From Pseudomonadota bacterium (GTDB taxonomy: Bacteria > Pseudomonadota > Alphaproteobacteria > Sphingomonadales > Sphingomonadaceae): 64,000 nt of DNA. The stretch lies in contig JAKPAG010000104.1 of the NCBI GenBank assembly GCA_029779535.1, positions 1-64,000 of the forward strand, in the 5' to 3' direction. How positions within the stretch are numbered: the first letter of the stretch is position 1; each line of letters opens with the position of its first letter. The notes beneath the pieces were generated by a model. It made no database searches. It was not told the origin of the DNA and saw only the letters and a program-made list of their open reading frames with translations. A program made the translations under genes and the position numbers. This document shows positions 1 to 7,498 of the stretch, piece by piece.

Positions 1-566
1 AGCGCGGTCATGATCAGCGCTTCACCGACCGGACCCGCGACCTTGTCGATCGAGGCCGAACCGGCGATGCCGATGGCGATCAGCGCGCGGTAGATGCCGA
101 CCACGGTACCGAACAGACCGATGAACGGCGCGGTCGCACCGACGGTGGCGAGGAACGGCAGGCCGCCAGCGAGGCGGGCGTTGATCTGGCCTTCCGAGCG
201 AGCCAGCGAACCGTGCAGCCAGTCATGGGCTTCGAGGGCGTCGGCCATCTTGCTGTGGGCTTCTTCAGCCGCGATGCCGTCGTCGACGATCTGGCGCCAG
301 GCGCTGTTCTTTTCGAGCTTGGCGGCGCCATCCTTCAGGGTGTTGGCCTTCCAGAACGAACCCTTCATGGCCTGGTACTGGCGCAGAATCTTCGACTGGT
401 CGATCCACTTGGTGATCAGGATGAAGAACGAGCCGAACGACATGATGCCGAGGATGACGACGGTGGCATAGGCGATGAAACCGCCCTGCTTCAGAGCTTC
501 GGCGAAGCCGAACTTGTTCTGCGGCGCAGCACCAGCGGCAGCGGCCAGAATTTCAACGATGGTCAT
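1..566 (-). CDS. exbB: ExbB/TolQ-type proton channel subunit (3' end beyond window)
   Basis: Inner-membrane proton channel of the MotA/TolQ/ExbB family, which with ExbD uses the proton motive force to energise TonB. About 188 residues are visible from an ATG at 566. A hydrophobic segment lies near residues 28-52, a polar cytoplasmic stretch follows, and then comes the family signature GLFGTVVGIYRA just before the window edge. The stop codon lies outside the window. It follows tonB by 68 bp on the same strand, so the two are probably cotranscribed in the order tonB-exbB, with exbD expected next outside the window. TolQ is the main alternative, but adjacency to tonB favours ExbB. Confidence 0.9.
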   Translation of the reverse strand, partial: MTIVEILAAAAGAAPQNKFGFAEALKQGGFIAYATVVILGIMSFGSFFILITKWIDQSKILRQYQAMKGSFWKANTLKDGAAKLEKNSAWRQIVDDGIAAEEAHSKMADALEAHDWLHGSLARSEGQINARLAGGLPFLATVGATAPFIGLFGTVVGIYRALIAIGIAGSASIDKVAGPVGEALIMTA

Positions 567-634
567 GCGATAGTCCTCTCAAGAAGAATAAGGTGGAATT
601 TGGGTCCGGCGCGGGGCCGGAAGCAAGAAAGAGA

Positions 635-1288
635 TCAATCCTTCGGGATCACCCAGCGGATCCGGTTCGAATAGCTGCCCGTGGTCGGGTTGCCTTCGCC
701 GTCCATGGCCGGAGTGAACCGGGCGCGGCGCGTCACGTTCGCGCAGGTCGCGTCGTCCAGGTCCGAGCTGCCGCTCGAGCTGGTGACGTCGCAACTGGTG
801 ACGCGGCCGTCCGGACCGACCGTGACGCGGAATCCGGTGGTGCCTTCACGCTCTTCGCGCAGTGCACGGCTGGGATAGTCGTTGGTCGTCGCCCAGTTCG
901 CGGGATTGCCCTTCGGCGTAGCCGACTTGGGCTGGAACCGCGGCGGCGGCGGTGCCGGAACCGGAGCCGGCGGCGCGATGATCGGCGGCGGCGGCAGCGG
1001 CGGCGGGGTCACCACGGTCTGAACGGGAGGCGGAGCCACGCTCACGTTGATCTTCGGCGGCGGGGCCACGATCGGCGGCGGTGCAGCTGCCTTCTTCGGC
1101 GGCGGCGGCGGCTCTTTCTTGGGCTCGTCCTTCTTGATGTCGATGGTCGTAACCTTCTTCATGATCTGCTTCACGCCCTCGTAAGCGAGGCCGGTCACCA
1201 GCGCATAACCGAGCACCAAGTGGAGCAGAGCAACGATAATAAACGCGGTAATGCGATTACCGCTCATCTGCTGGTCAGCGTAGGCCAT
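635..1288 (-). CDS. tonB: TonB family energy transducer
   Basis: Periplasm-spanning protein (217 aa) that couples the ExbB-ExbD motor to TonB-dependent outer-membrane receptors. It has one N-terminal membrane anchor (about residues 12-35), then a lysine/proline-rich stretch (KKDEPKKEPPPPPKK and many further proline runs, about residues 50-120) that can span the periplasm, and a C-terminal TonB domain. The C-terminal part contains YPSRALREEREGTTGFRV, typical of this domain. It is the first gene of a minus-strand unit followed by exbB. The two cysteines near the C-terminus (SCDVTSSSG, ATCANV) could form a disulfide, which is an inference. Confidence 0.93.
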   Translation of the reverse strand: MAYADQQMSGNRITAFIIVALLHLVLGYALVTGLAYEGVKQIMKKVTTIDIKKDEPKKEPPPPPKKAAAPPPIVAPPPKINVSVAPPPVQTVVTPPPLPPPPIIAPPAPVPAPPPPRFQPKSATPKGNPANWATTNDYPSRALREEREGTTGFRVTVGPDGRVTSCDVTSSSGSSDLDDATCANVTRRARFTPAMDGEGNPTTGSYSNRIRWVIPKD

Positions 1289-1630
1289 TCGATTGCATCA
1301 CTCCATTACAGTCCCCCCGGGCCTAAACCCGGACCGGGCGAACGACTCCCCGCAATGCGGAAAGCCGGCCGCCCAAAAATCTTAACTTCCACCCTGCGGT
1401 TCAATCCGGGAAACCGTGCTGGCGCCCGACGCCACCACGGCCAGATCGCGGACCTTTTTTCTTTTTTGGCCCGGTTTTCCTAGTGCTTTAACGGCCTTGG
1501 CCCCAGCGCGCAACGCTTTATCCATTAACCACTGATTCAACTCCGTTAAGATCAAAGGGGTTGAAAACCCCGCTGAATCCTGCGCTTCGATGTTGGATTG
1601 AGCCGGTCGGCAACCATTCTGGAACGCGTC
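1289..1630. other. intergenic region between divergent tonB and exported-protein genes
   Basis: A 342-bp gap that must hold the divergent promoters for tonB and the exported-protein gene. It is less GC-rich than its surroundings, with A/T tracts at about 1455-1468 and several TTAAC/TTAAG words. I could not assign a convincing -35/-10 pair. A minus-strand open frame (1382-1645) crosses it and would encode a small basic peptide, but it lacks a good ribosome-binding site and I do not call it a gene. Confidence 0.5.
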
Positions 1631-2479
1631 ATGATCCATCGCCACGCTTGTCTTGCCTTCGCGCTCGCTGCCAGCTGCGCGCCGCTTGCCGCCCCGGCCA
1701 GAGCCGCCGATTCGCCGCCTCGCGCGCCGCTTCCGGCCGCAGCTTACGCCGATCTGGCCGACCTTGCCGATGGCGCGCCGCTTGTCTTGCGCGCCCAGGT
1801 GCGCAAGCTCGCGCCGCTCAAGCCCGGCCAGGTCCAGGGCCTGCGTCCCGGCTGGGGACGATTCTATGTCGAGGCCCGGACCGAGGCGCTATACGCCGGC
1901 CGCCAGGCGCTGGGCGAAGCGCTGCGCTATCTCGTCGACCTGCCGCTTGACGCCAAGGGCAAGCCGCCTGCGCTGAAGAAGCAGAGCGTGCTGCTGTTCG
2001 CCCGCGCCGTGCCGGGTCGTCCGGGCGAATTGCAGCTGGTGTCGCCCGATGCCCAGCTGGCCTGGAATCCCGCCAGCGAGGCGCGGCTCAAGGACATCCT
2101 GCAGGCGCTCTACGCGCCCGGCGCGCCGCAGCGCGTGACCGGCGTGCGCGAGGCGATCAACGTGCCCGGCACCCTGGCGGGCGAAAGCGAGACCCAGCTG
2201 TTCCTGTCGACCGCCAATGGCGAGCCGGCGGCGATTGCCGTGGCGCGCAGCCCCGGCCAGCCGGCCCGGATCAGCGTGTCCTTTTCCGAAGTGCTGGGCG
2301 ATGCTGGCGGCGTACCCCGGCCGGATACCCTTGCCTGGTACCGGCTGGCCTGCTTCCTGCCGCCGGTCCTGCCGGTGGGGGCGAACATCTCCGAAGGCGA
2401 TGCCGCCCGTGCGGCTGCCGGGGCGGACTACCGCGCCGTGCTCGATCAGCTTGGCCCTTGTCCGCGCAACCGGAAATAG
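1631..2479 (+). CDS. conserved exported protein of unknown function
   Basis: I do not recognise the function. The 282-aa product starts at the ATG at 1631, which gives a standard signal peptide (MIHRHACLAFALAA, then an APARA-type cleavage site near residue 25). An upstream in-frame start at 1598 would bury this signal. The mature part is alanine/proline-rich without a transmembrane segment, so it is probably periplasmic. Cysteines occur near the C-terminus (LACFLPP and LGPCPRNRK) and may form a disulfide. It lies 75 bp upstream of hom, but no functional link is evident. Confidence 0.75.
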   Translation: MIHRHACLAFALAASCAPLAAPARAADSPPRAPLPAAAYADLADLADGAPLVLRAQVRKLAPLKPGQVQGLRPGWGRFYVEARTEALYAGRQALGEALRYLVDLPLDAKGKPPALKKQSVLLFARAVPGRPGELQLVSPDAQLAWNPASEARLKDILQALYAPGAPQRVTGVREAINVPGTLAGESETQLFLSTANGEPAAIAVARSPGQPARISVSFSEVLGDAGGVPRPDTLAWYRLACFLPPVLPVGANISEGDAARAAAGADYRAVLDQLGPCPRNRK

Positions 2480-2554
2480 CGCCGGGCCAAGCATAACTGG
2501 CTTCCCAAGTGCCGCGCCGCTTGGCATGGGCGCGCCAGTAACAGGGAAAGACAG

Positions 2555-3877
2555 ATGGCTGAACCGCTTCGAATCGCACTTGCTGGCCTTGGCACCGTTG
2601 GCGCCGGGGTGATCCGACTGGTCGAGGCGAACCAGGCGCTGATCGCGCGCCGCGCCGGTCGGCCGATCGAGATCGTCGCGGTCAGCGCGCGCGACCGCAG
2701 CCGCAAGCGCGGGGTGGACCTGTCGCCCTATGCCTGGGAAGACGACATGGTCATCCTGGGTGAGAAGCCCAATGTCGATGTGGTGGTGGAACTGGTCGGC
2801 GGGGCCGACGGGCCGGCGCTGGCCTGCGCGCGCACCACGATCGAGGCGGGTAAGGCGCTGGTCACCGCCAACAAGGCGATGATCGCGCACCACGGCCTGG
2901 AACTGGCCGCCAAGGCCGAGGCGGCGAAGGTCGCGCTGAAGTTCGAAGCGGCGGTGGCCGGCGGGATTCCGGTGATCAAGGGCCTGCGCGAAGGGGCGGC
3001 GGCCAACGCGATCGAGCGGGTTTACGGGATCCTCAACGGGACCTGCAATTACATCCTCTCGACCATGGAAGACACCGGGCGCGACTTTGCCGACGTGCTC
3101 GCCGAAGCGCAGGCCAAGGGCTATGCCGAGGCCGATCCCGCGTTTGACATCGAGGGCACCGACGCTGCGCACAAGCTGGCGATTCTCGCCTCGATCGCGT
3201 TCGGATCGAAGGTCGATTTCGGCTCGGTCGATACCGCCGGGATCACCCGGCTGCGCGCCGCCGACATCGCCCAGGCCGATGCGCTGGGCTATGTCATCCG
3301 CCTGATCGGCATGGCCGACACCGAGGTGCACAACGGCAGCAACACCCTGTTCCAAAGGGTCAAGCCGCACCTGGTGCCGTTCGACCACCCGCTGGCCCAC
3401 GTCGACGGCGCGACCAACGCGGTGGTCGCCGAAGGCAACTTCTCGGGTCGGCTGCTGTTCCAGGGTGCAGGGGCGGGCGAAGGCCCGACTGCCAGCGCCG
3501 TGGTGGCCGACCTGATCGACATCGCGCGGTCGACCATGGGCGGGGGCGAAGTGGGCGCGCCCTTCTCGGTCCCGGTGGCCGAGCTTGAGGCGATGGCCCC
3601 GGCCGATACCGGGCACCGCCTCAGCCGCAGCTACATCCGCTTCATGGTGGCTGACCGCCCCGGCGTGCTGGCGGAAATCACCGCTGCGCTGCGCGATGCC
3701 GGCGTGTCGATCGAAAGCCTGATCCAGAAGGGCCGCGCCGGCGTGGACGGGGCGGTGATGGTGGCGATGGTCACCCACGAAGGCCCGGAAAGCGCGGTCA
3801 GCAAGGCGCTGGAACTGCTTGATGGCTCGGACAGTCTGACCGAGCCGCCGCTGGTGATGAACCTGCTGGGGGATTGA
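2555..3877 (+). CDS. hom: homoserine dehydrogenase
   Basis: Catalyses NAD(P)H-dependent reduction of aspartate semialdehyde to homoserine, the branch point to threonine and methionine. The 440-aa length is usual for the ACT-containing form. The N-terminal Rossmann fold shows the nucleotide-binding glycine motif (LAGLGTVGAGV, residues about 8-18). The catalytic domain contains GILNGTCNYILSTME and the substrate-region stretch GYAEADPAFDIEGTDAAHKL. A C-terminal ACT domain (from about residue 355, FMVADRPGVLAEITAALRDA) points to allosteric feedback, classically by threonine. A good ribosome-binding site (AGGGAAAGAC) precedes the ATG. Confidence 0.97.
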   Translation: MAEPLRIALAGLGTVGAGVIRLVEANQALIARRAGRPIEIVAVSARDRSRKRGVDLSPYAWEDDMVILGEKPNVDVVVELVGGADGPALACARTTIEAGKALVTANKAMIAHHGLELAAKAEAAKVALKFEAAVAGGIPVIKGLREGAAANAIERVYGILNGTCNYILSTMEDTGRDFADVLAEAQAKGYAEADPAFDIEGTDAAHKLAILASIAFGSKVDFGSVDTAGITRLRAADIAQADALGYVIRLIGMADTEVHNGSNTLFQRVKPHLVPFDHPLAHVDGATNAVVAEGNFSGRLLFQGAGAGEGPTASAVVADLIDIARSTMGGGEVGAPFSVPVAELEAMAPADTGHRLSRSYIRFMVADRPGVLAEITAALRDAGVSIESLIQKGRAGVDGAVMVAMVTHEGPESAVSKALELLDGSDSLTEPPLVMNLLGD

Positions 3878-3887
3878 GAGGGTTAGT

Positions 3888-3942
3888 CCGGCTTGCGCCG
3901 GGCCGGCCAGGCCAGGCTGATCGCGGAGGCGATCAGCGCACC
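3888..3942 (-). repeat. palindromic intergenic repeat, copy 1
   Basis: Its core is a perfect hairpin with 9-bp arms GCTGATCGC/GCGATCAGC at 3916-3937 and a 4-nt loop. The whole unit of about 55 bp reappears in the opposite orientation at 7424-7480 with only scattered differences. It lies between the convergent stops of hom and the minus-strand gene ending at 3957, where a bidirectional terminator or a REP-like element would be expected. Its function is inferred from position only. Confidence 0.75.
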
Positions 3943-3956
3943 TGACAAGAAATCCA

Positions 3957-4412
3957 TCACCTCGGCGCGAGTTCGCCCTTTGCCACCAGGTCCGCTTCGG
4001 AGCCTTCCGGGGCCTGGGGCAGCTGGCTGACGTCCACCTCGTAGATCGGCGGCGGGGCCCAGCCGCCGACGACGCAGCCCGGCTGGCCCTTGCACGAACC
4101 GCGATCAAGCTGGGGCGCGCGGGGCACGCCATTGTCGAGGTAGCGCCGCGCCTCGCGCGAGTTGGGGTCGCTCTCTGCCGTGGAGGGCACCCGCAGATCC
4201 TCGCCGCGATCGACGCAGACCACGATTTCCTGGCCATTGCGCCGTTTGCAGTGATCGCGCGCATCGCGCACGCCATAGACCTGGCGCGCCTGGTCGATCA
4301 TCGCGCCGACTCGCTGGTCGGCCGGATCCCCCTCCGGCCCCGCCTGCTGCGCCCAGGCAGGCCGCGCCGCCAGCAACATTGCGGCGCAAAGCAGGACGGG
4401 AAACTGGCGCAT
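3957..4412 (-). CDS. hypothetical secreted protein
   Basis: I do not recognise a family with certainty. The 151-aa product begins with a clear signal peptide (MRQFPVLLCAAMLLAARPAWA, cleavage after AWA). The mature chain is polar, with four cysteines in two close pairs (DHCKRRNGQEIVVCVD and SCKGQPGCVV) that suggest disulfides in the periplasm. Short proteins with the stretch GQEIVVCVDRGEDLRVPS occur widely in sphingomonads as conserved hypotheticals, as far as I recall. It is convergent with hom and divergent from glpX. Confidence 0.75.
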   Translation of the reverse strand: MRQFPVLLCAAMLLAARPAWAQQAGPEGDPADQRVGAMIDQARQVYGVRDARDHCKRRNGQEIVVCVDRGEDLRVPSTAESDPNSREARRYLDNGVPRAPQLDRGSCKGQPGCVVGGWAPPPIYEVDVSQLPQAPEGSEADLVAKGELAPR

Positions 4413-4584
4413 GGATCACCTGCCGTGAGCGGACCGCCCTGCCAAAGCCGCCGGGCGGTTAATCCGCGCTGAACCGCCGGGCGCGCCCGGCCCGGCCGCG
4501 GCCCCCATGGACAAGCGCGCCGCGCCTGTCTAAGCGCGCAAGTTGATCCATTCCACATACGTATTCAAAGGAAGCGTCAACCCG

Positions 4585-5574
4585 ATGAGCAATACGGCTT
4601 CGACCCCCGCCAGCGATGTCCTCGATCGCGTCCTCGTGCTCGAAATGGTGCGCGTCACCGAAGCCGCGGCGATTGCCGCATCGACCCTGGTCGGGCGCGG
4701 CGACGAGAAGGCGGCCGACCATGCCGCGGTCGAAGCCATGCGCAAGGCGTTCGACGAGCTGGCGATCGACGGCACCGTGGTGATCGGCGAAGGCGAGCGC
4801 GATGAAGCGCCGATGCTGTTCATCGGCGAAAAGGTCGGCGGCGCGATCGGCACCGGCCCGAAGATCGACATCGCGCTCGATCCCCTGGAAGGCACCACCA
4901 TCACCGCCAAGGCCGGCCCCAACGCGCTGGCGGTGCTGGCCTGCGCCGAGGAAGGCAACCTGCTCAACGCGCCGGACGTCTACATGGACAAGCTGGCGGT
5001 CGGCCCGGGCTATCCCGAAGGGATCATCGACCTCGCCAAGAGCCCGACCGAGAACGTCAAGGCCGTGGCCGCCGCCAAGGGCGTGCAGCCGCACGAAATC
5101 ATCGTCTGCGTGCTCGACCGCCCGCGCCATGCCGACCTGATCGCCGAACTGCGCGGCCTGGGCTGCGGCGTGGTGCTGATCGGCGACGGCGACGTGGCGG
5201 GCGTGATCGCGGTGACCAACGAAGACACCAACATCGACCTGTACATGGGTTCGGGCGGGGCGCCGGAAGGCGTGCTGGCCGCCGCGGCGCTGCGCTGCGT
5301 CGGCGGGCAGTTCAACGGCCGCCTGCTGTTCCGCAACGATGACGAACGCGGCCGCGCCCGCAAGTGGGGGATCACCGATCTCGACAAGATCTACACCCGC
5401 GACGAGCTGGCCAAGGGCGACTGCATCTTCGCCGCCACCGGCGTGACCGACGGTTCGCTGCTTGACGGGGTGAAGCGCCGCAAGGATGGCACCATGACCA
5501 CACACACCGTGGTGATGCGCGCCAGCTCGGGCACGGTGCGCTGGGTCAAGGGCGAACACCGCAAGGGGCGCTGA
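4585..5574 (+). CDS. glpX: class II fructose-1,6-bisphosphatase
   Basis: Hydrolyses fructose 1,6-bisphosphate to fructose 6-phosphate, the committed gluconeogenic step. It is a metal-dependent enzyme of the GlpX family (329 aa, normal length). Diagnostic stretches are [36 protein letters not shown] (the metal-binding DPLEGTT) and [21 protein letters not shown]. The ATG at 4585 was chosen over an upstream in-frame ATG at 4543 because AAGGA precedes it and the protein then begins [16 protein letters not shown], like its homologues. A rho-independent terminator follows at 5607-5650. In sphingomonads hom and glpX are often neighbours. Confidence 0.96.
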   Translation: MSNTASTPASDVLDRVLVLEMVRVTEAAAIAASTLVGRGDEKAADHAAVEAMRKAFDELAIDGTVVIGEGERDEAPMLFIGEKVGGAIGTGPKIDIALDPLEGTTITAKAGPNALAVLACAEEGNLLNAPDVYMDKLAVGPGYPEGIIDLAKSPTENVKAVAAAKGVQPHEIIVCVLDRPRHADLIAELRGLGCGVVLIGDGDVAGVIAVTNEDTNIDLYMGSGGAPEGVLAAAALRCVGGQFNGRLLFRNDDERGRARKWGITDLDKIYTRDELAKGDCIFAATGVTDGSLLDGVKRRKDGTMTTHTVVMRASSGTVRWVKGEHRKGR

Positions 5575-5606
5575 TCCACACCCGCAAATTTGCCGGATGT
5601 TGCATT

Positions 5607-5650
5607 CGGCCCGTGCTTGGCTATGGCCCGGCACGGGCCGTTTTGCGTTT
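5607..5650 (+). terminator. rho-independent terminator after glpX
   Basis: Perfect 10-bp stem CGGCCCGTGC/GCACGGGCCG (5607-5616 with 5631-5640), a 14-nt loop and a T-rich tail TTTTGCGTTT. It lies 32 bp after the glpX stop and only 16 bp before the prs start codon. It could therefore end the glpX transcript or act as an attenuator in the prs leader. Confidence 0.8.
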
Positions 5651-5665
5651 GGAAGGGGTACGCGG

Positions 5666-6601
5666 ATGAAGATCGTCGCAGGCAACAGCAACCTGCCGCT
5701 GGCACGGGCTATCGCCGGATACCTCGAACTGCCGCTGACCGATGCCAGCGTGCGCCGCTTCGCCGACGAGGAAGTATTCGTCGAAATTCATGAAAATGTC
5801 CGCGGCGAGGACGTGTTCGTGGTCCAGTCGACCAGCTTCCCCTGCAACGACAACCTGATGGAACTGCTGATCTGCATCGATGCGCTGCGCCGCGCATCGG
5901 CCCGAAGAATCACCGCCGTGGTGCCCTACTTCGGCTATGCCCGGCAGGACCGCAAACCGGGCCCGCGCACCCCGATTTCGGCCAAGCTGGTTGCCAACCT
6001 GATCACCACCGCCGGGGCCGACCGCGTGCTGGCGGTCGACCTGCACGCCGGGCAGATCCAGGGCTTTTTCGATATTCCCACCGACAACCTCTATGCCGCG
6101 CCGGTCATGGCGGCGGACATCCTCAGCCAGGGCGGCAGCACCAACCTGATGGTCGTCTCGCCCGACGTCGGCGGGGTCGTGCGCGCCCGCGCGCTGGCCA
6201 AGCGGCTCGACAATGCCCCGCTCTCGATCGTCGACAAGCGCCGCGACAAGCCGGGCGTGTCCGAAGTGATGAACATCATCGGCGACGTGAAGGGCAAGGA
6301 CTGCATCCTGATCGACGACATCATCGATTCGGGCGGCACGCTGTGCAACGCGGCCGGCGCGCTGATCGAAGCAGGTGCGTCGAGCGTGCGCGCCTACCTG
6401 ACCCACGGGGTGCTGTCGGGCAAGGCGGTCGAACGGGTCAATGCCTCGGCGCTGACCGAACTGGTCATCACCGATTCGATCCAGCCGACCGAAGCCGCGC
6501 TCGCCTCGGACAAGATCCGAGTCCTGTCGATCGCTCCGCTGGTGGGCGAGGCGATCCACCGCATCGCCGAGGAAAGCTCGGTGTCGAGCCTGTTCGACTG
6601 A
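5666..6601 (+). CDS. prs: ribose-phosphate pyrophosphokinase (PRPP synthetase)
   Basis: Makes 5-phosphoribosyl 1-diphosphate (PRPP) from ribose 5-phosphate and ATP for purine, pyrimidine, histidine and NAD synthesis. The 311-aa length is typical. Visible motifs are the N-terminal [13 protein letters not shown], the catalytic flexible-loop region [20 protein letters not shown], the metal-binding [13 protein letters not shown] and the PRPP-binding loop [20 protein letters not shown]. The ATG at 5666 was chosen because GGAAGGGG precedes it and the fold begins there. The stop codon overlaps the ATG of hisN (ATGA), which indicates translational coupling. Confidence 0.97.
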   Translation: MKIVAGNSNLPLARAIAGYLELPLTDASVRRFADEEVFVEIHENVRGEDVFVVQSTSFPCNDNLMELLICIDALRRASARRITAVVPYFGYARQDRKPGPRTPISAKLVANLITTAGADRVLAVDLHAGQIQGFFDIPTDNLYAAPVMAADILSQGGSTNLMVVSPDVGGVVRARALAKRLDNAPLSIVDKRRDKPGVSEVMNIIGDVKGKDCILIDDIIDSGGTLCNAAGALIEAGASSVRAYLTHGVLSGKAVERVNASALTELVITDSIQPTEAALASDKIRVLSIAPLVGEAIHRIAEESSVSSLFD

Positions 6602-7383
6602 TGAACCTAGCGGCCGACATCGCGCTGGCCCACCGCCTGGCGGATGCCGCGCGCGAGGCGATCCTGCCGCACTTTCGCAGCGGCATGACCAGCGAGCGCA
6701 AGGGCGATTCCACCCCGGTGACCCTGGCCGACCGCGCCGCCGAAGCGGCGATGCGCGCGATCCTGAAGGAAGCCGTGCCGGACGATGCCGTCCACGGCGA
6801 GGAATATGGCGCGACCACCGGCACTTCGGGCCGGACCTGGGTGCTCGATCCGATCGACGGGACCACGGCATTCCTGGCCGGGCGGCCGATCTTCGGCACG
6901 CTGATCGCGCTGGTGGTGGAAGGCTGGCCGGTGCTGGGGGTGATCGACCAGCCGGTGCTGAAGGAGCGCTGGGTGGGCGCGACCGGGCAGGCGACCACGC
7001 TGAACGGCCAGCCGGTGCGCACCCGCCCCTGCCGCGAGCTGGGCGATGCCGCGCTGGCCACCACCGGGCCGCACTATTTCGACCAGCACGACGGCGACCA
7101 CTTCATGGCGCTGGCCGCCAAGACCGACCACCGCCGCATGGTAATGGGCGGGGATTGCTACAACTACGCCATGCTCGCCTCGGGCCACATCGACGTGGTC
7201 TGCGAAGCCAACCTCAAGCTGCACGACTGGGCCGCGCTGGTCCCGGTGGTGGAAGGCGCGGGCGGGACCATGGCCGACTGGAACGGCGAGCCGCTGCACG
7301 CGGCCAGTTCGGGCCATGTCATTGCGCTTGGCGATCCGGCCCGGCTGGACGACGTGGTCGAGGCGCTGGCCTGCCATCATTGA
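6601..7383 (+). CDS. hisN: histidinol-phosphatase, inositol monophosphatase family
   Basis: A metal-dependent phosphatase of the inositol monophosphatase superfamily (260 aa). It most likely converts histidinol phosphate to histidinol, the penultimate step of histidine synthesis. Signatures include the metal site WVLDPIDGTTAFLAG, an upstream glutamate in DAVHGEEYGA, GGDCYNYAMLASGHIDVV and the C-terminal motif LKLHDWAALVPVVEGAGG. The ATG overlaps the prs stop by one base. Coupling to the PRPP-producing gene supports a histidine role, though inositol-1-phosphatase activity cannot be excluded from sequence alone. Confidence 0.88.
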   Translation: MNLAADIALAHRLADAAREAILPHFRSGMTSERKGDSTPVTLADRAAEAAMRAILKEAVPDDAVHGEEYGATTGTSGRTWVLDPIDGTTAFLAGRPIFGTLIALVVEGWPVLGVIDQPVLKERWVGATGQATTLNGQPVRTRPCRELGDAALATTGPHYFDQHDGDHFMALAAKTDHRRMVMGGDCYNYAMLASGHIDVVCEANLKLHDWAALVPVVEGAGGTMADWNGEPLHAASSGHVIALGDPARLDDVVEALACHH

Positions 7384-7423
7384 GTGGAGTTTGCAGCTCT
7401 TGTTGGGCTGAGATTCCTTGTTT

Positions 7424-7480
7424 GGTGCGCTGATCGCCTCCGCGATCAGCTTGGCCTGGCCAGGCCAGGAAAAGCCGGAT
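7424..7480 (+). repeat. palindromic intergenic repeat, copy 2
   Basis: Second copy of the element at 3888-3942, in opposite orientation. The 22-bp core hairpin (7429-7450: GCTGATCGC, CTCC, GCGATCAGC) is identical, and the flanking TTGGCCTGGCCAGG and AAGCCGGA segments are largely conserved. It again sits between two convergent genes (hisN and the GMC oxidoreductase gene). Its right end merges with a terminator-like hairpin. Confidence 0.78.
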
Positions 7481-7489
7481 GGCTTTTCC
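7468..7489. terminator. bidirectional terminator-like hairpin
   Basis: Perfect 9-bp stem GGAAAAGCC/GGCTTTTCC with loop GGAT. The arm sequence places a run of Ts at the end in both directions, so it can terminate both the hisN transcript and the opposing GMC oxidoreductase transcript, whose stop codon is 10 bp away. Confidence 0.65.
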
Positions 7490-7498
7490 GCACCGCCG

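Noticed and set aside
1382..1645. Minus-strand open frame of 87 codons upstream of tonB encoding a basic peptide
   Set aside because: No convincing ribosome-binding site, overlaps the start of the divergent exported-protein gene and its signal peptide, and fills what must be a promoter region. Composition alone does not support coding.
1889..4276. Long minus-strand open frame antisense to the exported-protein gene and hom
   Set aside because: Overlaps the full length of hom, whose motifs are complete. The antisense product is low-complexity, a typical high-GC shadow.
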